In this document: positions 55,021 to 63,878 of the stretch, in pieces
How the letters are laid out: every line of letters starts with the position of its first letter
How positions within the stretch are numbered: the first letter of the stretch is position 1
The notes under the pieces: model-generated
Seen by the model: only the letters and a program-made list of their open reading frames with translations
Databases searched by the model: none
Told to the model about the DNA's origin: nothing
Source: Burkholderiales bacterium
GTDB taxonomy: Bacteria; Pseudomonadota; Gammaproteobacteria; Burkholderiales; Burkholderiaceae_D
Length of the DNA: 64,000 nucleotides
Direction of reading: 5' to 3'
Assembly (NCBI GenBank): GCA_016196925.1
Contig: JACPWS010000011.1
Coordinates: 18,735 to 82,734 of the forward strand
Position numbers and translations under genes: made by a program

Positions 55021-55635
55021 ATGAAGCGTTTGCCTTTAATTCTCAGTTTTTTTGCTTTTATTTTGCTGTGCATGTCGCTCAGTTTTTGGGGCTTGCGCGT
55101 ATTCAAACCGCAGGTGCGGTCGGTGGCGGCGCCGGCAATGCAAAGCGGTTTCGAGCCGGGCGCAGGACAGTGGGGGAGCATATTCGGGAGCAGTCAAAGT
55201 ACGCAGATTACGGCCAGCAATTACCAATTAAAAGGCGTGGTGGTAGCACGGCGCAAAGAAGACAGTGTCGCGATTGTCGTTGCCGAAGGCAAGCCTGCGC
55301 AAAGTGTCGCGCTCGAACAAGAATTGGCGCCCGGTGTCTTGCTCAAGGAAGTGCATGATCAGTATGTGATGATTTCCGAGTCGGGGAGCATGCGGCGTAT
55401 CGATTTGCCGCAATCCTCCGTGATTAACCTACCCTCGGCGCAAAATACGAATCCAACAGCTGCGATCGGCGTCGTGCCACAAAACGTACCTGCGACTTTT
55501 CCGGAACACCGTCGCAATGTCCCGCCTATGCCTATGGCACCCTCGTCGTCGCCATCTGCAACGCCGGTGCCGATGGTGACTCCAGGTTTGCCGACTGCGT
55601 CTTTGCCTGAGGTTATGCCAGCAAATCCGCAATGA
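55021..55635 (+). CDS. gspC: Type II secretion protein GspC (short form)
   Basis: A 204-residue bitopic protein. One helix (LILSFFAFILLCMSLSFWGL), then the HR domain that contacts GspD: SNYQLKGVVVARRKEDSVAI, AIVVAEGKPAQSVALEQELA, GVLLKEVHDQYVMISESGSM. After residue 140 only a Pro/Ala/Met-rich tail remains; the PDZ or coiled-coil domain of longer GspC proteins is absent, as is common in Burkholderiales. It overlaps the next gene by four bases. Confidence 0.88.
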   Translation: MKRLPLILSFFAFILLCMSLSFWGLRVFKPQVRSVAAPAMQSGFEPGAGQWGSIFGSSQSTQITASNYQLKGVVVARRKEDSVAIVVAEGKPAQSVALEQELAPGVLLKEVHDQYVMISESGSMRRIDLPQSSVINLPSAQNTNPTAAIGVVPQNVPATFPEHRRNVPPMPMAPSSSPSATPVPMVTPGLPTASLPEVMPANPQ

Positions 55636-56441
55636 ATTTGACTGCCGATAGTTTTCCTCCAGTGTTGCTGGAGGCCTTGGCGCATGCACACCCGTCCTGG
55701 CATTCTGCGTTGCGCGCCGGACTCGCGGCGGTGCATAGAGCCGATCCGGGTTATTTGCCGACGCTGTGCCAAACTCAATTTTTGCCAAGCGAGGGCAGAT
55801 TATTTGCTGCGTTTGCCCAGCCTATGGATGCCGTACTGTATGTTCTGGTCGGTGAAGGGCCTTATCCCAGGGAAGAGAGCGCGACCGGATATTGTTTTAT
55901 GGATGGCGCCGTCGGCGATTTATGGTCGCAAGAAGAAGGCTGCGGATTATCAAAAAAAGTCAATCGTGCTACATCTTTGCGCAATTTCATCAAAATGCTG
56001 TTGGTCGCTGCTGGTAAATTGAGCCAGGACAATAGCAGTGGCGTTGCCATCGCCGGAATAGCCGGTCTAGCGCGGTTAGCGGATTCTAAGTTTATTCAGA
56101 CGCTGGACGAGCTGCAGAGTAATATGAGCAATCAAGGATTTTTATTATTGAATGCGTCGCTGGTATTTCGTTCCGATGTCGCTCCGGTGAAGGATGCGCG
56201 GGCCTGGCAACCTTTCTTGCAAGAGATTTTTTCTGCTTTACACGGATATCAGCAAAGCTCGGGCGTGGCGTTGGCCACGCTGGTGTTATGGGGGAAAATT
56301 GCGGAGCAATTGCGCCAGATTCCTGCGGCAGGATTATTTCCGCAGATCACGGCGGAACATCCGTATAACCTGTCGTTTATTGGCAATCAGGCCATGCAGT
56401 CTTTCTTTAGGCCCATGAATTTGATGATAAGAATTTCCTGA
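55632..56441 (+). CDS. Uracil-DNA-glycosylase-like protein with altered active site
   Basis: A 269-residue cytoplasmic protein with the family 1 UDG layout in order: LPSEGRLFAAF (51-61), VLVGEGPYPREESATGYCFM (71-90), ATSLRNFIKMLL (113-124), GFLLLNASLVFR (169-180), ATLVLWGKIAEQL (215-227) and AEHPYNLSFIGNQ (241-253). The catalytic loop GQDPYH is GEGPYP here: Asp to Gly76, Gln to Glu75, His to Pro79. Asn174 and His243 match the remaining uracil-pocket and HPSP residues. It overlaps gspC by four bases (ATGA) at the end of the T2SS operon, an unexpected place for DNA repair. It may be inactive, or use Glu75 as family 4 enzymes use their GEAPG Glu. Confidence 0.75.
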   Translation: MNLTADSFPPVLLEALAHAHPSWHSALRAGLAAVHRADPGYLPTLCQTQFLPSEGRLFAAFAQPMDAVLYVLVGEGPYPREESATGYCFMDGAVGDLWSQEEGCGLSKKVNRATSLRNFIKMLLVAAGKLSQDNSSGVAIAGIAGLARLADSKFIQTLDELQSNMSNQGFLLLNASLVFRSDVAPVKDARAWQPFLQEIFSALHGYQQSSGVALATLVLWGKIAEQLRQIPAAGLFPQITAEHPYNLSFIGNQAMQSFFRPMNLMIRIS

Positions 56442-56560
56442 TGGAAAAATTTTGTAAGAAGAACGACCGGCTACTGGTTAGTAAGTCTGCTTTGTAGAAT
56501 AATCGTGAAACAATTGTTGGGTGTTGTTTCAACTAGTCGGATTATTTGCAAAATTCCTTT

Positions 56561-57787
56561 ATGTTAAAAAAAATTGAAGTTGGGCAATTAAGAGTCGGTA
56601 TGTATATTCATGAGTTATGCAGTTCATGGATAGATACGCCATTCTGGCAAAAATCATTCATGCTGAATGAAATCGAAGAATTAAAAAAAATCCAGAACAC
56701 AAAAATCCGGGAAGCCTGGATAGATACCGTTAAAGGATTGGATGTGCTTCCGAAAGCGGGCAACGCTCCTGCGCAAGCCATTCCCGCAACCGCTACCTCG
56801 ACATCTGTGCAGCGTCAGGTAACTGTCGTATCGATGGATGAGGAATTGGGCCGCGCGTCGATGATAGTCAATAAGTCCAAGCAAGCGGTGTATTCCATGT
56901 TCAACGAGGCGCGCATGGGCAAGGCTGTCGATGTCGAGAATGCCCAGGTTCTGGTAGAGGAAATCGCGGAATCCGTCATGCGTAATCCGGGGGCGCTAAT
57001 AGGATTGGCACGCCTTAAGACCAAGGATGATTACACCTATATGCATTCGGTGGCGGTTTGTGCACTGATGGTCGCGCTCGGCAAGCAATTAGGTCTGGAT
57101 GAAGAGCAAATGCGCGAAGCAGGATTGGCGGGCTTGTTGCACGATATAGGAAAAATGGCGATACCCGGCGATATTTTGAATAAGCCGGGCAAGCTGACCG
57201 ATGAGGAATTTGTTTCCGTCAAAACGCATCCTGCGGCGGGACATAAAATGTTATTGGAAGCGAAAGGGGTCAGTAATATCACCTTGGATGTCTGCCTGCA
57301 TCATCACGAAAAAATGGATGGCAGCGGCTATCCCGAGCGCCTTCAGGGCGATGAAATCAGCATGTATGCCCGCATGGGGGCGGTGTGCGACGTGTATGAC
57401 GCAATTACGTCCAACAGGCCTTACAAGCAGGGTTGGTGTCCAGCCGAGTCTCTTCGCAAAATGGCAGAGTGGAGCAATGGACATTTCGACGAAAAAATTT
57501 TTCAGGCATTTGTAAAGAGCATAGGAATTTATCCTGTCGGTACTTTGGTGCGTCTGGAGTCGGGAAGATTGGGTGTGGTAATTGAGCAGCAGACAGGTAA
57601 ATCCCTGTTGTTGCCAAAAGTAAGGGTTTTTTTCTCGACCAAATCTATGGGATATATCGCACCTGAGTTGTTGGATCTGGCTGGCCCTGGTTTGCAGGAT
57701 AAAATCATTGCGAGAGAAGACGCCGTCAACTGGGGTTTGAAGGATATAGGTCGCTATTGGCTCGGCGATATAGCTCCCTCCAACTAG
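56561..57787 (+). CDS. HD-GYP domain protein with N-terminal DUF3391 (cyclic di-GMP phosphodiesterase)
   Basis: About 408 residues from MLKKIEVGQL. The N-terminal DUF3391 segment starts KIEVGQLRVGMYIHELCSSW. The HD-GYP domain (residues 150-340) has HSVAVCALMVALGKQLGLDE, the metal site GLLHDIGKMAIPGDILNKPG, VKTHPAAGHKMLLEAKG, and HHEKMDGSGYPERLQGDEIS, ending ICDVYDAIT-like VCDVYDAITSNRPYK. All metal ligands are present, so it should degrade cyclic di-GMP. No clear ribosome site; a TTG at 56546 is an alternative start. Confidence 0.93.
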   Translation: MLKKIEVGQLRVGMYIHELCSSWIDTPFWQKSFMLNEIEELKKIQNTKIREAWIDTVKGLDVLPKAGNAPAQAIPATATSTSVQRQVTVVSMDEELGRASMIVNKSKQAVYSMFNEARMGKAVDVENAQVLVEEIAESVMRNPGALIGLARLKTKDDYTYMHSVAVCALMVALGKQLGLDEEQMREAGLAGLLHDIGKMAIPGDILNKPGKLTDEEFVSVKTHPAAGHKMLLEAKGVSNITLDVCLHHHEKMDGSGYPERLQGDEISMYARMGAVCDVYDAITSNRPYKQGWCPAESLRKMAEWSNGHFDEKIFQAFVKSIGIYPVGTLVRLESGRLGVVIEQQTGKSLLLPKVRVFFSTKSMGYIAPELLDLAGPGLQDKIIAREDAVNWGLKDIGRYWLGDIAPSN

Positions 57788-57804
57788 CAATAAAGAAGCA
57801 GGCA

Positions 57805-57831
57805 ACTCCACGAGTTAAGTGGAGTTTTTTA
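57805..57831 (+). terminator. Terminator after the HD-GYP gene
   Basis: ACTCCAC (57805-57811), seven-base loop, GTGGAGT (57819-57825), then five more T. Confidence 0.88.
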
Positions 57832-57982
57832 TTTTCTGGATAAGATATTGAGCAGGCAAGGATTTGGCTGCAAGCAGTGCTGGATTTTATCCGCGGGCTG
57901 CTCAATGTTTTCAAAGAATGCACAAAATCGGTTAAGAAAGAACAGCTAAATTTATATTTCAGCATCGGGTAGAATGCAGATT

Positions 57983-58720
57983 ATGAAAATCCTGATTAGT
58001 AATGACGATGGTTACCTCGCGCCCGGCATACTTGCCCTGGCAGAAGCCTTAGCGCCGATCGCTGATGTAACGGTGGTGGCACCCGATAGCAACCGTTCTG
58101 GGGCATCCAATGCACTGACGCTCGATCGGCCGCTGTCGGTTCAACGTGCCGCCAATGGTTTTTATTTTGTGAATGGTACGCCATCGGATTGCGTGCATAT
58201 CGCCTTGACTGCCGTTATGCAGGATAAACCGGATTTAATCGTCTCCGGCATTAATCAGGGGCAGAACATGGGAGATGACACCCTATATTCCGGCACTGTC
58301 GCGGCGGCAACCGAGGGCTATCTGTTCGGCATCCCGGCAATCGCATTCTCGCAATCGGAAAAAGGTTGGGCGCATCTGGATTCGGCGGCACAAATTGCAT
58401 GCGACATAGTGAAGCGCGGATTTCAGGAATTGCCCGCACCGTACTTATTGAATGTAAATATTCCGAATATCCCCTATCAGCATATCAAGGGACTGCGCAA
58501 GTCACGCTTGGGAAAGCGACATACTTCGGAACCGGTCATTCATATGTTAGATCCGCATGGGCGGGATATTTATTGGATAGGACCACCGGGGGCGGCCAAG
58601 GACGCAGGTATGGGTACCGATTTTGATACGACATCCAAACAATATGTATCGGTAACGCCTTTGCAAATCGATCTGACGAACGTTCGACAGCTCGATTTGT
58701 TAAAAATGGATTTTGCATGA
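57983..58720 (+). CDS. surE: 5'/3'-nucleotidase SurE
   Basis: A 245-residue metal-dependent phosphatase acting on nucleoside monophosphates and short polyphosphate. Signature [20 protein letters not shown] with the metal-binding Asp pair; then [31 protein letters not shown] and [23 protein letters not shown] at 57983 is preferred over 57974. Overlaps pcm by four bases and begins the conserved surE-pcm-nlpD-rpoS cluster of stationary-phase genes. Confidence 0.97.
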   Translation: MKILISNDDGYLAPGILALAEALAPIADVTVVAPDSNRSGASNALTLDRPLSVQRAANGFYFVNGTPSDCVHIALTAVMQDKPDLIVSGINQGQNMGDDTLYSGTVAAATEGYLFGIPAIAFSQSEKGWAHLDSAAQIACDIVKRGFQELPAPYLLNVNIPNIPYQHIKGLRKSRLGKRHTSEPVIHMLDPHGRDIYWIGPPGAAKDAGMGTDFDTTSKQYVSVTPLQIDLTNVRQLDLLKMDFA

Positions 58721-59586
58721 CGACAAAAGACAAGCGATTCCCTTTGAGCTTGTCTTCTGTCGTTGAACAGAAAACTGCCGGTGCCGGACGACATGCTTCT
58801 CCTCGAACGGCAATGCCGCAAACTGCGATGCAAAATGCCCACCACATCGCAAAGAATTCGCCGGGTCGTGCGGCTTCGACCCAGATGCTGAGTCCCGCGC
58901 ATTCTGCGCGGCAAAACACTGTTCATTCGCACTCATCTTCTAGCGGCAGTCCCTTGATATCGGAAGCTGTGCGGCGCGCGATGGTGGCTAGAGTGGCGCA
59001 GCAAGGCGTGCGAGATGACACCGTCCTTGCCGCTCTGGGGGCGGTGCCTCGCCACTTGTTTCTGGAGTCAGGTCTTGCCAGTCAGGCTTACATAGACGCC
59101 TCGCTGCCTATCGGATATCACCAGACCATTTCGCAGCCGTATATTGTGGCGCGCATGATAGAAATTATGCGAAATGCTTCTTCACTTAATCGGGTATTGG
59201 AAATCGGCACCGGTTGCGGTTATCAGGCCGCAGTCTTGTCGTTGGTGGCGAAGGAAGTGTATTCGATAGAGCGCATTAAAGCCTTGCATGATCTGGCAAA
59301 GAATAATTTACGCCCTATGCGTATTGCCAATATCCGTTTGCATTACGGAGATGGGATGTTGGGTTTGCCTCAACTGGCGCCTTTTGACGGTATTATATTG
59401 GCTGCTGCAGGTATGGAGGTGCCGCAAACTTTATTGCAACAGTTACGCATAGGCGGGCGATTGATTGCCCCGGTAGGCGGCAAAAATCAGGTGTTGCAAC
59501 TGATAGAACGTGTTTCTAATCATGACTGGACCAGCACTGTAATGGAGCAATGTCATTTTGTGCCCTTGCGTCAAGGCGTGATTTGA
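58717..59586 (+). CDS. pcm: Protein-L-isoaspartate O-methyltransferase with N-terminal extension
   Basis: A 289-residue protein. The first 75 residues are Ala/Thr/His-rich and look disordered; the enzyme proper follows, with [60 protein letters not shown] and the AdoMet motif [20 protein letters not shown]. It repairs isoaspartyl residues in aged proteins. The extension, also seen in other Burkholderiales, has no known role. Coupled to surE by ATGA. Confidence 0.95.
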   Translation: MTTKDKRFPLSLSSVVEQKTAGAGRHASPRTAMPQTAMQNAHHIAKNSPGRAASTQMLSPAHSARQNTVHSHSSSSGSPLISEAVRRAMVARVAQQGVRDDTVLAALGAVPRHLFLESGLASQAYIDASLPIGYHQTISQPYIVARMIEIMRNASSLNRVLEIGTGCGYQAAVLSLVAKEVYSIERIKALHDLAKNNLRPMRIANIRLHYGDGMLGLPQLAPFDGIILAAAGMEVPQTLLQQLRIGGRLIAPVGGKNQVLQLIERVSNHDWTSTVMEQCHFVPLRQGVI

Positions 59587-59627
59587 ATTTTAGTAAAGAA
59601 TAGATTTAGAGATAATTTTCATAGAGA

Positions 59628-60572
59628 ATGAAGAAAATACAACCGGTTTTACCGTTTATTGTGGCAAGTGCACTGATCGGCATGATTTCGGCATGCAGCA
59701 CCGCGCCGAATAATGCGCCCGTGGTCGAACGTGGCCTGGAGAATGTTACTGTGGAGAGCAAGCAGGGGGCGGTTGTTTTAAAGCCTGCGCTGAAGGCGCC
59801 GGATGGCAATCGCGGCACCTACGTAGTCAAGCGTGGCGATACGCTCTACCGTATCGCGCTCGATCATGGGCAAAGTTATAGCGATATCGTTACCTGGAAT
59901 AATCTGAAAAACCCGAACGATATTAAGGTTGATCAGGTATTGCGCGTGACCCCTCCAGACATCGCGCTTGTTCAGGGAGTGCAAACATCTAGCGTGACAT
60001 CCGCGTCCGGCATCGAAGTAAAGCCTTTGGGTGCGGCGAATCTTGCTATCAATAAATCGGGACCGCGTGGCGACAAGCGCCCATATTCGGAGTCCACTTT
60101 GGCGGACCTGCAAAAAACGGATGCGGGAGCCGCGCCTGTCGTTGTGGCTAAAGCTGAAGCGGCAATCCCCTCCAAATCGGCGGAGACGGTTGCTGTAGAA
60201 AACGAAATTGTGGATTGGATGTGGCCAGTTGAAGGTAAAGTATTAGCGACGTTTGACGATGCAAAGAACAAGGGACTGGATATCTCTGGTAAATTGGGGC
60301 AGGATGTATTGGCAGCCGGAACGGGAAAAGTAATGTATGCCGGTAGCGGTATCCGTGGTTATGGTAATCTGGTCATAATCAAGCACACCAGCAATTTATT
60401 GTCTGCGTATGCGCACAATAAAACTATCTTGGTGAAAGAAGGGCAAGCGATTAACAAAGGACAAAAAATTGCTGAAATGGGTAACTCTGACAGCGATATA
60501 GTGAAATTACATTTCGAAATTCGACAGCAAGGTAAGCCTGTTGATCCATCAAGATTTTTGCCGGGCCGTTAA
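59628..60572 (+). CDS. nlpD: NlpD-type lipoprotein with LysM and degenerate M23 domain
   Basis: A 314-residue envelope lipoprotein: signal peptide with lipobox ISAC (Cys23), LysM domain near 65-110 (TYVVKRGDTLYRIALDHGQS; NPNDIKVDQVLRVTP) and M23 domain at 195-314. In the M23 part the first zinc His is missing (KNKGLDISG instead of HxGxD), as in E. coli NlpD, so it should activate an amidase for daughter-cell separation rather than cut peptidoglycan. The rpoS promoter in many bacteria lies inside nlpD; its gap to rpoS here is only 55 bp. Confidence 0.95.
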   Translation: MKKIQPVLPFIVASALIGMISACSTAPNNAPVVERGLENVTVESKQGAVVLKPALKAPDGNRGTYVVKRGDTLYRIALDHGQSYSDIVTWNNLKNPNDIKVDQVLRVTPPDIALVQGVQTSSVTSASGIEVKPLGAANLAINKSGPRGDKRPYSESTLADLQKTDAGAAPVVVAKAEAAIPSKSAETVAVENEIVDWMWPVEGKVLATFDDAKNKGLDISGKLGQDVLAAGTGKVMYAGSGIRGYGNLVIIKHTSNLLSAYAHNKTILVKEGQAINKGQKIAEMGNSDSDIVKLHFEIRQQGKPVDPSRFLPGR

Positions 60573-60627
60573 TTTCTAATCACGCTCGTACTTTGGGCAT
60601 GCGGGAAACCGCTTAACTGCACAGATC

Positions 60628-61698
60628 ATGCATAACAACTCAACTAACTACAAGCTGGACACGTCCGCCATGAGTGATGATGAAGATGCGACTGCGGATG
60701 CGGTTGATATGGATGCCGACTCAAATGTCTCAGCTGATCGCTCAGATCTGACGGATGAGTCCGGTGATGTCGCGCAGGAAGGGCAGGATGAGCAGGGCGA
60801 TAATCCCGCATCGTTGATCGTTGCGCCTATCGATGAGCTTAAGACGGTGTTGGCTGCCGAATTGTCGACGGATACAACCCAGTATTATCTCAATCAGATA
60901 GGTACCCGGCCATTGTTCGGCTCGGCAGAGGAGTTGCATTACGCCACCTTGGCGAAGCAGGGGAGCTTTGAAGCCCGGCAAAAAATGATCGAGCATAATC
61001 TGCGGTTGGTGGTGTCGATCGCCAAGCACTACATTAATCGCGGCGTAGCTTTGCTGGATATGATAGAAGAGGGCAATCTGGGCCTGATGCACGCCATAGA
61101 TAAATTTGAGCCTGAGCGTGGTTTTCGTTTTTCAACCTATGCTACTTGGTGGATAAGACAGAGCATAGAGCGCGCTATCATGAATCAGGCGCGCACCATA
61201 CGCTTGCCGGTGCATATGGTGCGGGAGCTTAATCAGATATTGCGGGCGAAGTACCATCTGGAATCGCAACAGCGTGACGGCAGGGATGCTGCGTTAGAGG
61301 ATATCGCGATGCTGGTGGATAGGCCGGTAGACGAGGTGCAGGATATCCTGGCATTGTCCGAGCATGCAACATCGCTAGATACGCCGCTTGATAACGATCC
61401 GCAGTCCAGTCTCATGGATATGTTGCCCGGAGATGGAGATGATGCGCCGGATATTCGCGCGGAGCATCATGAAATGACGATACTGGTGCGCGACTGGTTA
61501 TCCAAATTGCCTGATAAGCAGCGTATTGTGATTGTTCGCCGCTTTGGCCTGGATAATGACGATCCCGCGACATTGGAAACGCTGGCTGACGAGATGGGAA
61601 TCACTCGCGAACGCGTGCGCCAGATTCAGCAAGAGGCGCTGATAAAACTCAAGCGCTCGTTTGCCTCGCGCGGTGTAGGCAGGGACTCTTTACTCTGA
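60628..61698 (+). CDS. rpoS: RNA polymerase sigma factor RpoS
   Basis: A 356-residue stationary-phase sigma factor. An acidic N-terminal tail of about 70 residues precedes region 1.2 ([20 protein letters not shown]); region 2 has [40 protein letters not shown] and [20 protein letters not shown]; region 3 [14 protein letters not shown]; region 4 [20 protein letters not shown]. Complete. It follows nlpD as is usual. Confidence 0.97.
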   Translation: MHNNSTNYKLDTSAMSDDEDATADAVDMDADSNVSADRSDLTDESGDVAQEGQDEQGDNPASLIVAPIDELKTVLAAELSTDTTQYYLNQIGTRPLFGSAEELHYATLAKQGSFEARQKMIEHNLRLVVSIAKHYINRGVALLDMIEEGNLGLMHAIDKFEPERGFRFSTYATWWIRQSIERAIMNQARTIRLPVHMVRELNQILRAKYHLESQQRDGRDAALEDIAMLVDRPVDEVQDILALSEHATSLDTPLDNDPQSSLMDMLPGDGDDAPDIRAEHHEMTILVRDWLSKLPDKQRIVIVRRFGLDNDDPATLETLADEMGITRERVRQIQQEALIKLKRSFASRGVGRDSLL

Positions 61699-61780
61699 CT
61701 TTTTTGAGAGACACCTCCGGTGGCCGGGACTGGTGGCCGCTCTTCTTTTATAATTCCGTTTTTTGAATTTATCACTTAAG

Positions 61781-61804
61781 CGGCGCGACGCTTATGTCGC
61801 GCCG
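61781..61804. promoter_or_regulatory. Perfect hairpin just before rlmD start
   Basis: CGGCGCGAC (61781-61789), loop GCTTAT, GTCGCGCCG (61796-61804). No T-tract follows, and only eight bases separate it from the rlmD ATG, so it would occupy the ribosome-binding region. It could modulate translation or be a REP remnant. Confidence 0.5.
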
Positions 61805-61812
61805 TTATCTCC

Positions 61813-63147
61813 ATGAATACTATAGAAATTCGTTCTTTCGATATGGACGCCCGCGGCGTCGGTCATTTGCAGAATGAGGATGGCACGCCAGGTAAGGTTG
61901 TTTTTGTTGAGGGCGCCTTGCCGGGGGAGTTGGTCGGCTTCAGTACTTTTAAAAAGAAGGCAAGCTGGGAAGCGGCCAACATGACCGACTTGCTGCGCGA
62001 ATCATCGCAAAGGATTAAGCCTAAGTGTGAATTTTTTGGCACTTGTGGCGGCTGTTCCATGCAGCACCTGGAGCCTAATGCGCAGGTCGCAATGAAGCAG
62101 CGTGTGCTGGAGGATAACCTTTGGCATATAGGCAAGGTGCGGGCGGAAACCATGTTGCGCCCGATTTACGGGCCAACCTGGGGGTACCGCTTTCGTGCCA
62201 GGCTGTCGGTGCGGCATGTGCAAAAAAAAGGCACGGTCCTGGTGGGCTTTCATGAAAAAAAGTCGCGCTATGTCGCCAATATGGAGACTTGTGAAATTCT
62301 GCCTCCGCACATTTCGACGATGTTGATGCCCTTGCGCAGTTTGGTTGCCTCGCTGTCTATCGTTGAAGCGTTACCGCAAATTGAGTTGGCGATAGGCGAG
62401 GGCGTGACGGCCATGGTGTTGCGCATTATGGCGCCCTTGACTGCTGAAGATGAGCGTAAATTAAGCTTGTTTGCCGATCAGCATAATGTGCAGTGGTGGC
62501 TGCAGACTGGTGGCCCCGACACTGCGACTCCTTACTATCCAGCAGTCAGCGATTTGCATTACTTGCTGCCGGAGTTTGGCGTCAAAATGCCATTTAAACC
62601 GACCGACTTCACCCAAGTCAATCATCATATTAATCGCGTATTGGTGGCGCGAGCTTTACGTCTGCTGGATGTCCAAAAGAGCGAACGAATCGCCGATTTG
62701 TTTTGTGGTTTGGGTAATTTCACTTTGCCGATCGCGACTTTGGCAAAAGAAGTGGTGGGTATCGAGGGGAGTATTGCGTTAACTGAGCGTGCATTGGAAA
62801 ATGCGCGCCACAATGGACTGGATGCGAAGACATCTTTCAGTACGCGTAATTTGTTTGAGATAACTGCTGACGATTTCATTAAGCTGGGTCGGTTTGACCG
62901 GTTTTTAATCGACCCACCGCGCGATGGCGCGATGGCTGTTTGTCAGGCACTGATAGATCTGGGGAGGGTGGCGCCAGAATTCAAGCCTAAACGGCTGGTG
63001 TATGTGTCCTGCAGTCCATCTACCTTGGCGCGTGATGCCGGCATGCTGGTGAATGAGGCTGGTTATCGCCTGACTTATGCCGGCGTGGTTAATATGTTCC
63101 CGCATACGTCCCACGTGGAATCGATGGCGGTATTCGATCTGATCTGA
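61813..63147 (+). CDS. rlmD: 23S rRNA (uracil-1939-C5)-methyltransferase RlmD
   Basis: A 444-residue Fe-S methyltransferase. N-terminal TRAM-like domain (IEIRSFDMDARGVGHLQ), cluster cysteines in CEFFGTCGGCSMQHLEP plus CEILPP further on, AdoMet region RIADLFCGLGNFTLPIAT-like (ERIADLFCGLGNFTLPIATL), and the catalytic Cys in LVYVSCSPSTLARDAGML. Complete. It has its own upstream gap and ends at a strong hairpin terminator. Confidence 0.95.
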   Translation: MNTIEIRSFDMDARGVGHLQNEDGTPGKVVFVEGALPGELVGFSTFKKKASWEAANMTDLLRESSQRIKPKCEFFGTCGGCSMQHLEPNAQVAMKQRVLEDNLWHIGKVRAETMLRPIYGPTWGYRFRARLSVRHVQKKGTVLVGFHEKKSRYVANMETCEILPPHISTMLMPLRSLVASLSIVEALPQIELAIGEGVTAMVLRIMAPLTAEDERKLSLFADQHNVQWWLQTGGPDTATPYYPAVSDLHYLLPEFGVKMPFKPTDFTQVNHHINRVLVARALRLLDVQKSERIADLFCGLGNFTLPIATLAKEVVGIEGSIALTERALENARHNGLDAKTSFSTRNLFEITADDFIKLGRFDRFLIDPPRDGAMAVCQALIDLGRVAPEFKPKRLVYVSCSPSTLARDAGMLVNEAGYRLTYAGVVNMFPHTSHVESMAVFDLI

Positions 63148-63177
63148 TAGTGGAGTGTTTACTTCGGTTTGTTTGCA

Positions 63178-63212
63178 AACAAGGCTGGCTAATTTGCCAG
63201 CCTTGTTCAATT
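63178..63212 (+). terminator. Terminator after rlmD
   Basis: AACAAGGCTGGC (63178-63189) and GCCAGCCTTGTT (63196-63207) are perfect complements around a six-base loop, followed by CAATTTTG. Confidence 0.78.
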
Positions 63213-63366
63213 TTGTGGCGAATATCGCTATGACGATCAAGGTCGCCTGGCAAGGAGAGGGTATTTCTTGGAAGACATGTTCTGAATTCGGTTTCGTGCT
63301 AAAATCTAAGGTTAGATGAATTCTTGAGTTTTTATCTTAACCCTTTCTTTTTATTGGAGTTTTTAG

Positions 63367-63792
63367 ATGGCTATCGAACGTACATTGTCTATTATTAAGC
63401 CGGATGCAGTTGCAAAAAATGTTATCGGCCAAATTTACAGCCGTTTCGAAGGTGCTGGCTTGAAAGTTGTTGCTGCACGTATGACTCAATTGTCCCGTGT
63501 CGAGGCTGAAGGTTTTTATGCGGTGCACCGTTAGCGTCCTTTTTTCAAGGATTTGGTCGATTTCATGATTTCCGGACCTGTCATGATTCAGGCGTTGGAA
63601 GGTGAGGGCGCGATTTTGAAAAATCGTGATTTGATGGGCGCAACCGATCCTAAGAAGGCTGAAAAAGGCACAATTCGCGCTGACTTCGCTGACTCCATCG
63701 ATGCTAACGCTGTACACGGTTCCGATGCGGCGGAAACGGCTGCTGTGGAAATCGCTTATTTCTTCCCGGCATTAAACGTTTATTCCCGTTAA
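63367..63792 (+). pseudogene. ndk: Nucleoside diphosphate kinase interrupted by an in-frame amber codon
   Basis: The full frame would encode 141 residues, the normal Ndk length: [20 protein letters not shown] at the start, [17 protein letters not shown] in the middle, [20 protein letters not shown] with the phospho-accepting His near the end. But codon 56 (63532-63534) is TAG, within VHR-stop-RPFF where relatives have Glu or Ala. One base change (GAG to TAG) would explain it. All sequence after it is still perfectly in frame and conserved, so the change is recent, a sequencing error, or read by a suppressor. Without read-through the product lacks the catalytic His. Confidence 0.9.
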
Positions 63793-63878
63793 TCGAGACT
63801 TCGTCCGGCTGATGTTGTAGTGAAAAAAACGCCCTGCGCAGCAAATTCGCGGTGCAGGGTGTGAAAGAGAAATACTTG

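Noticed and set aside
63793..63878. Terminator between ndk and rlmN
   Set aside because: CCCTGC and GCAGGG can pair but the loop is long and no T-run follows.
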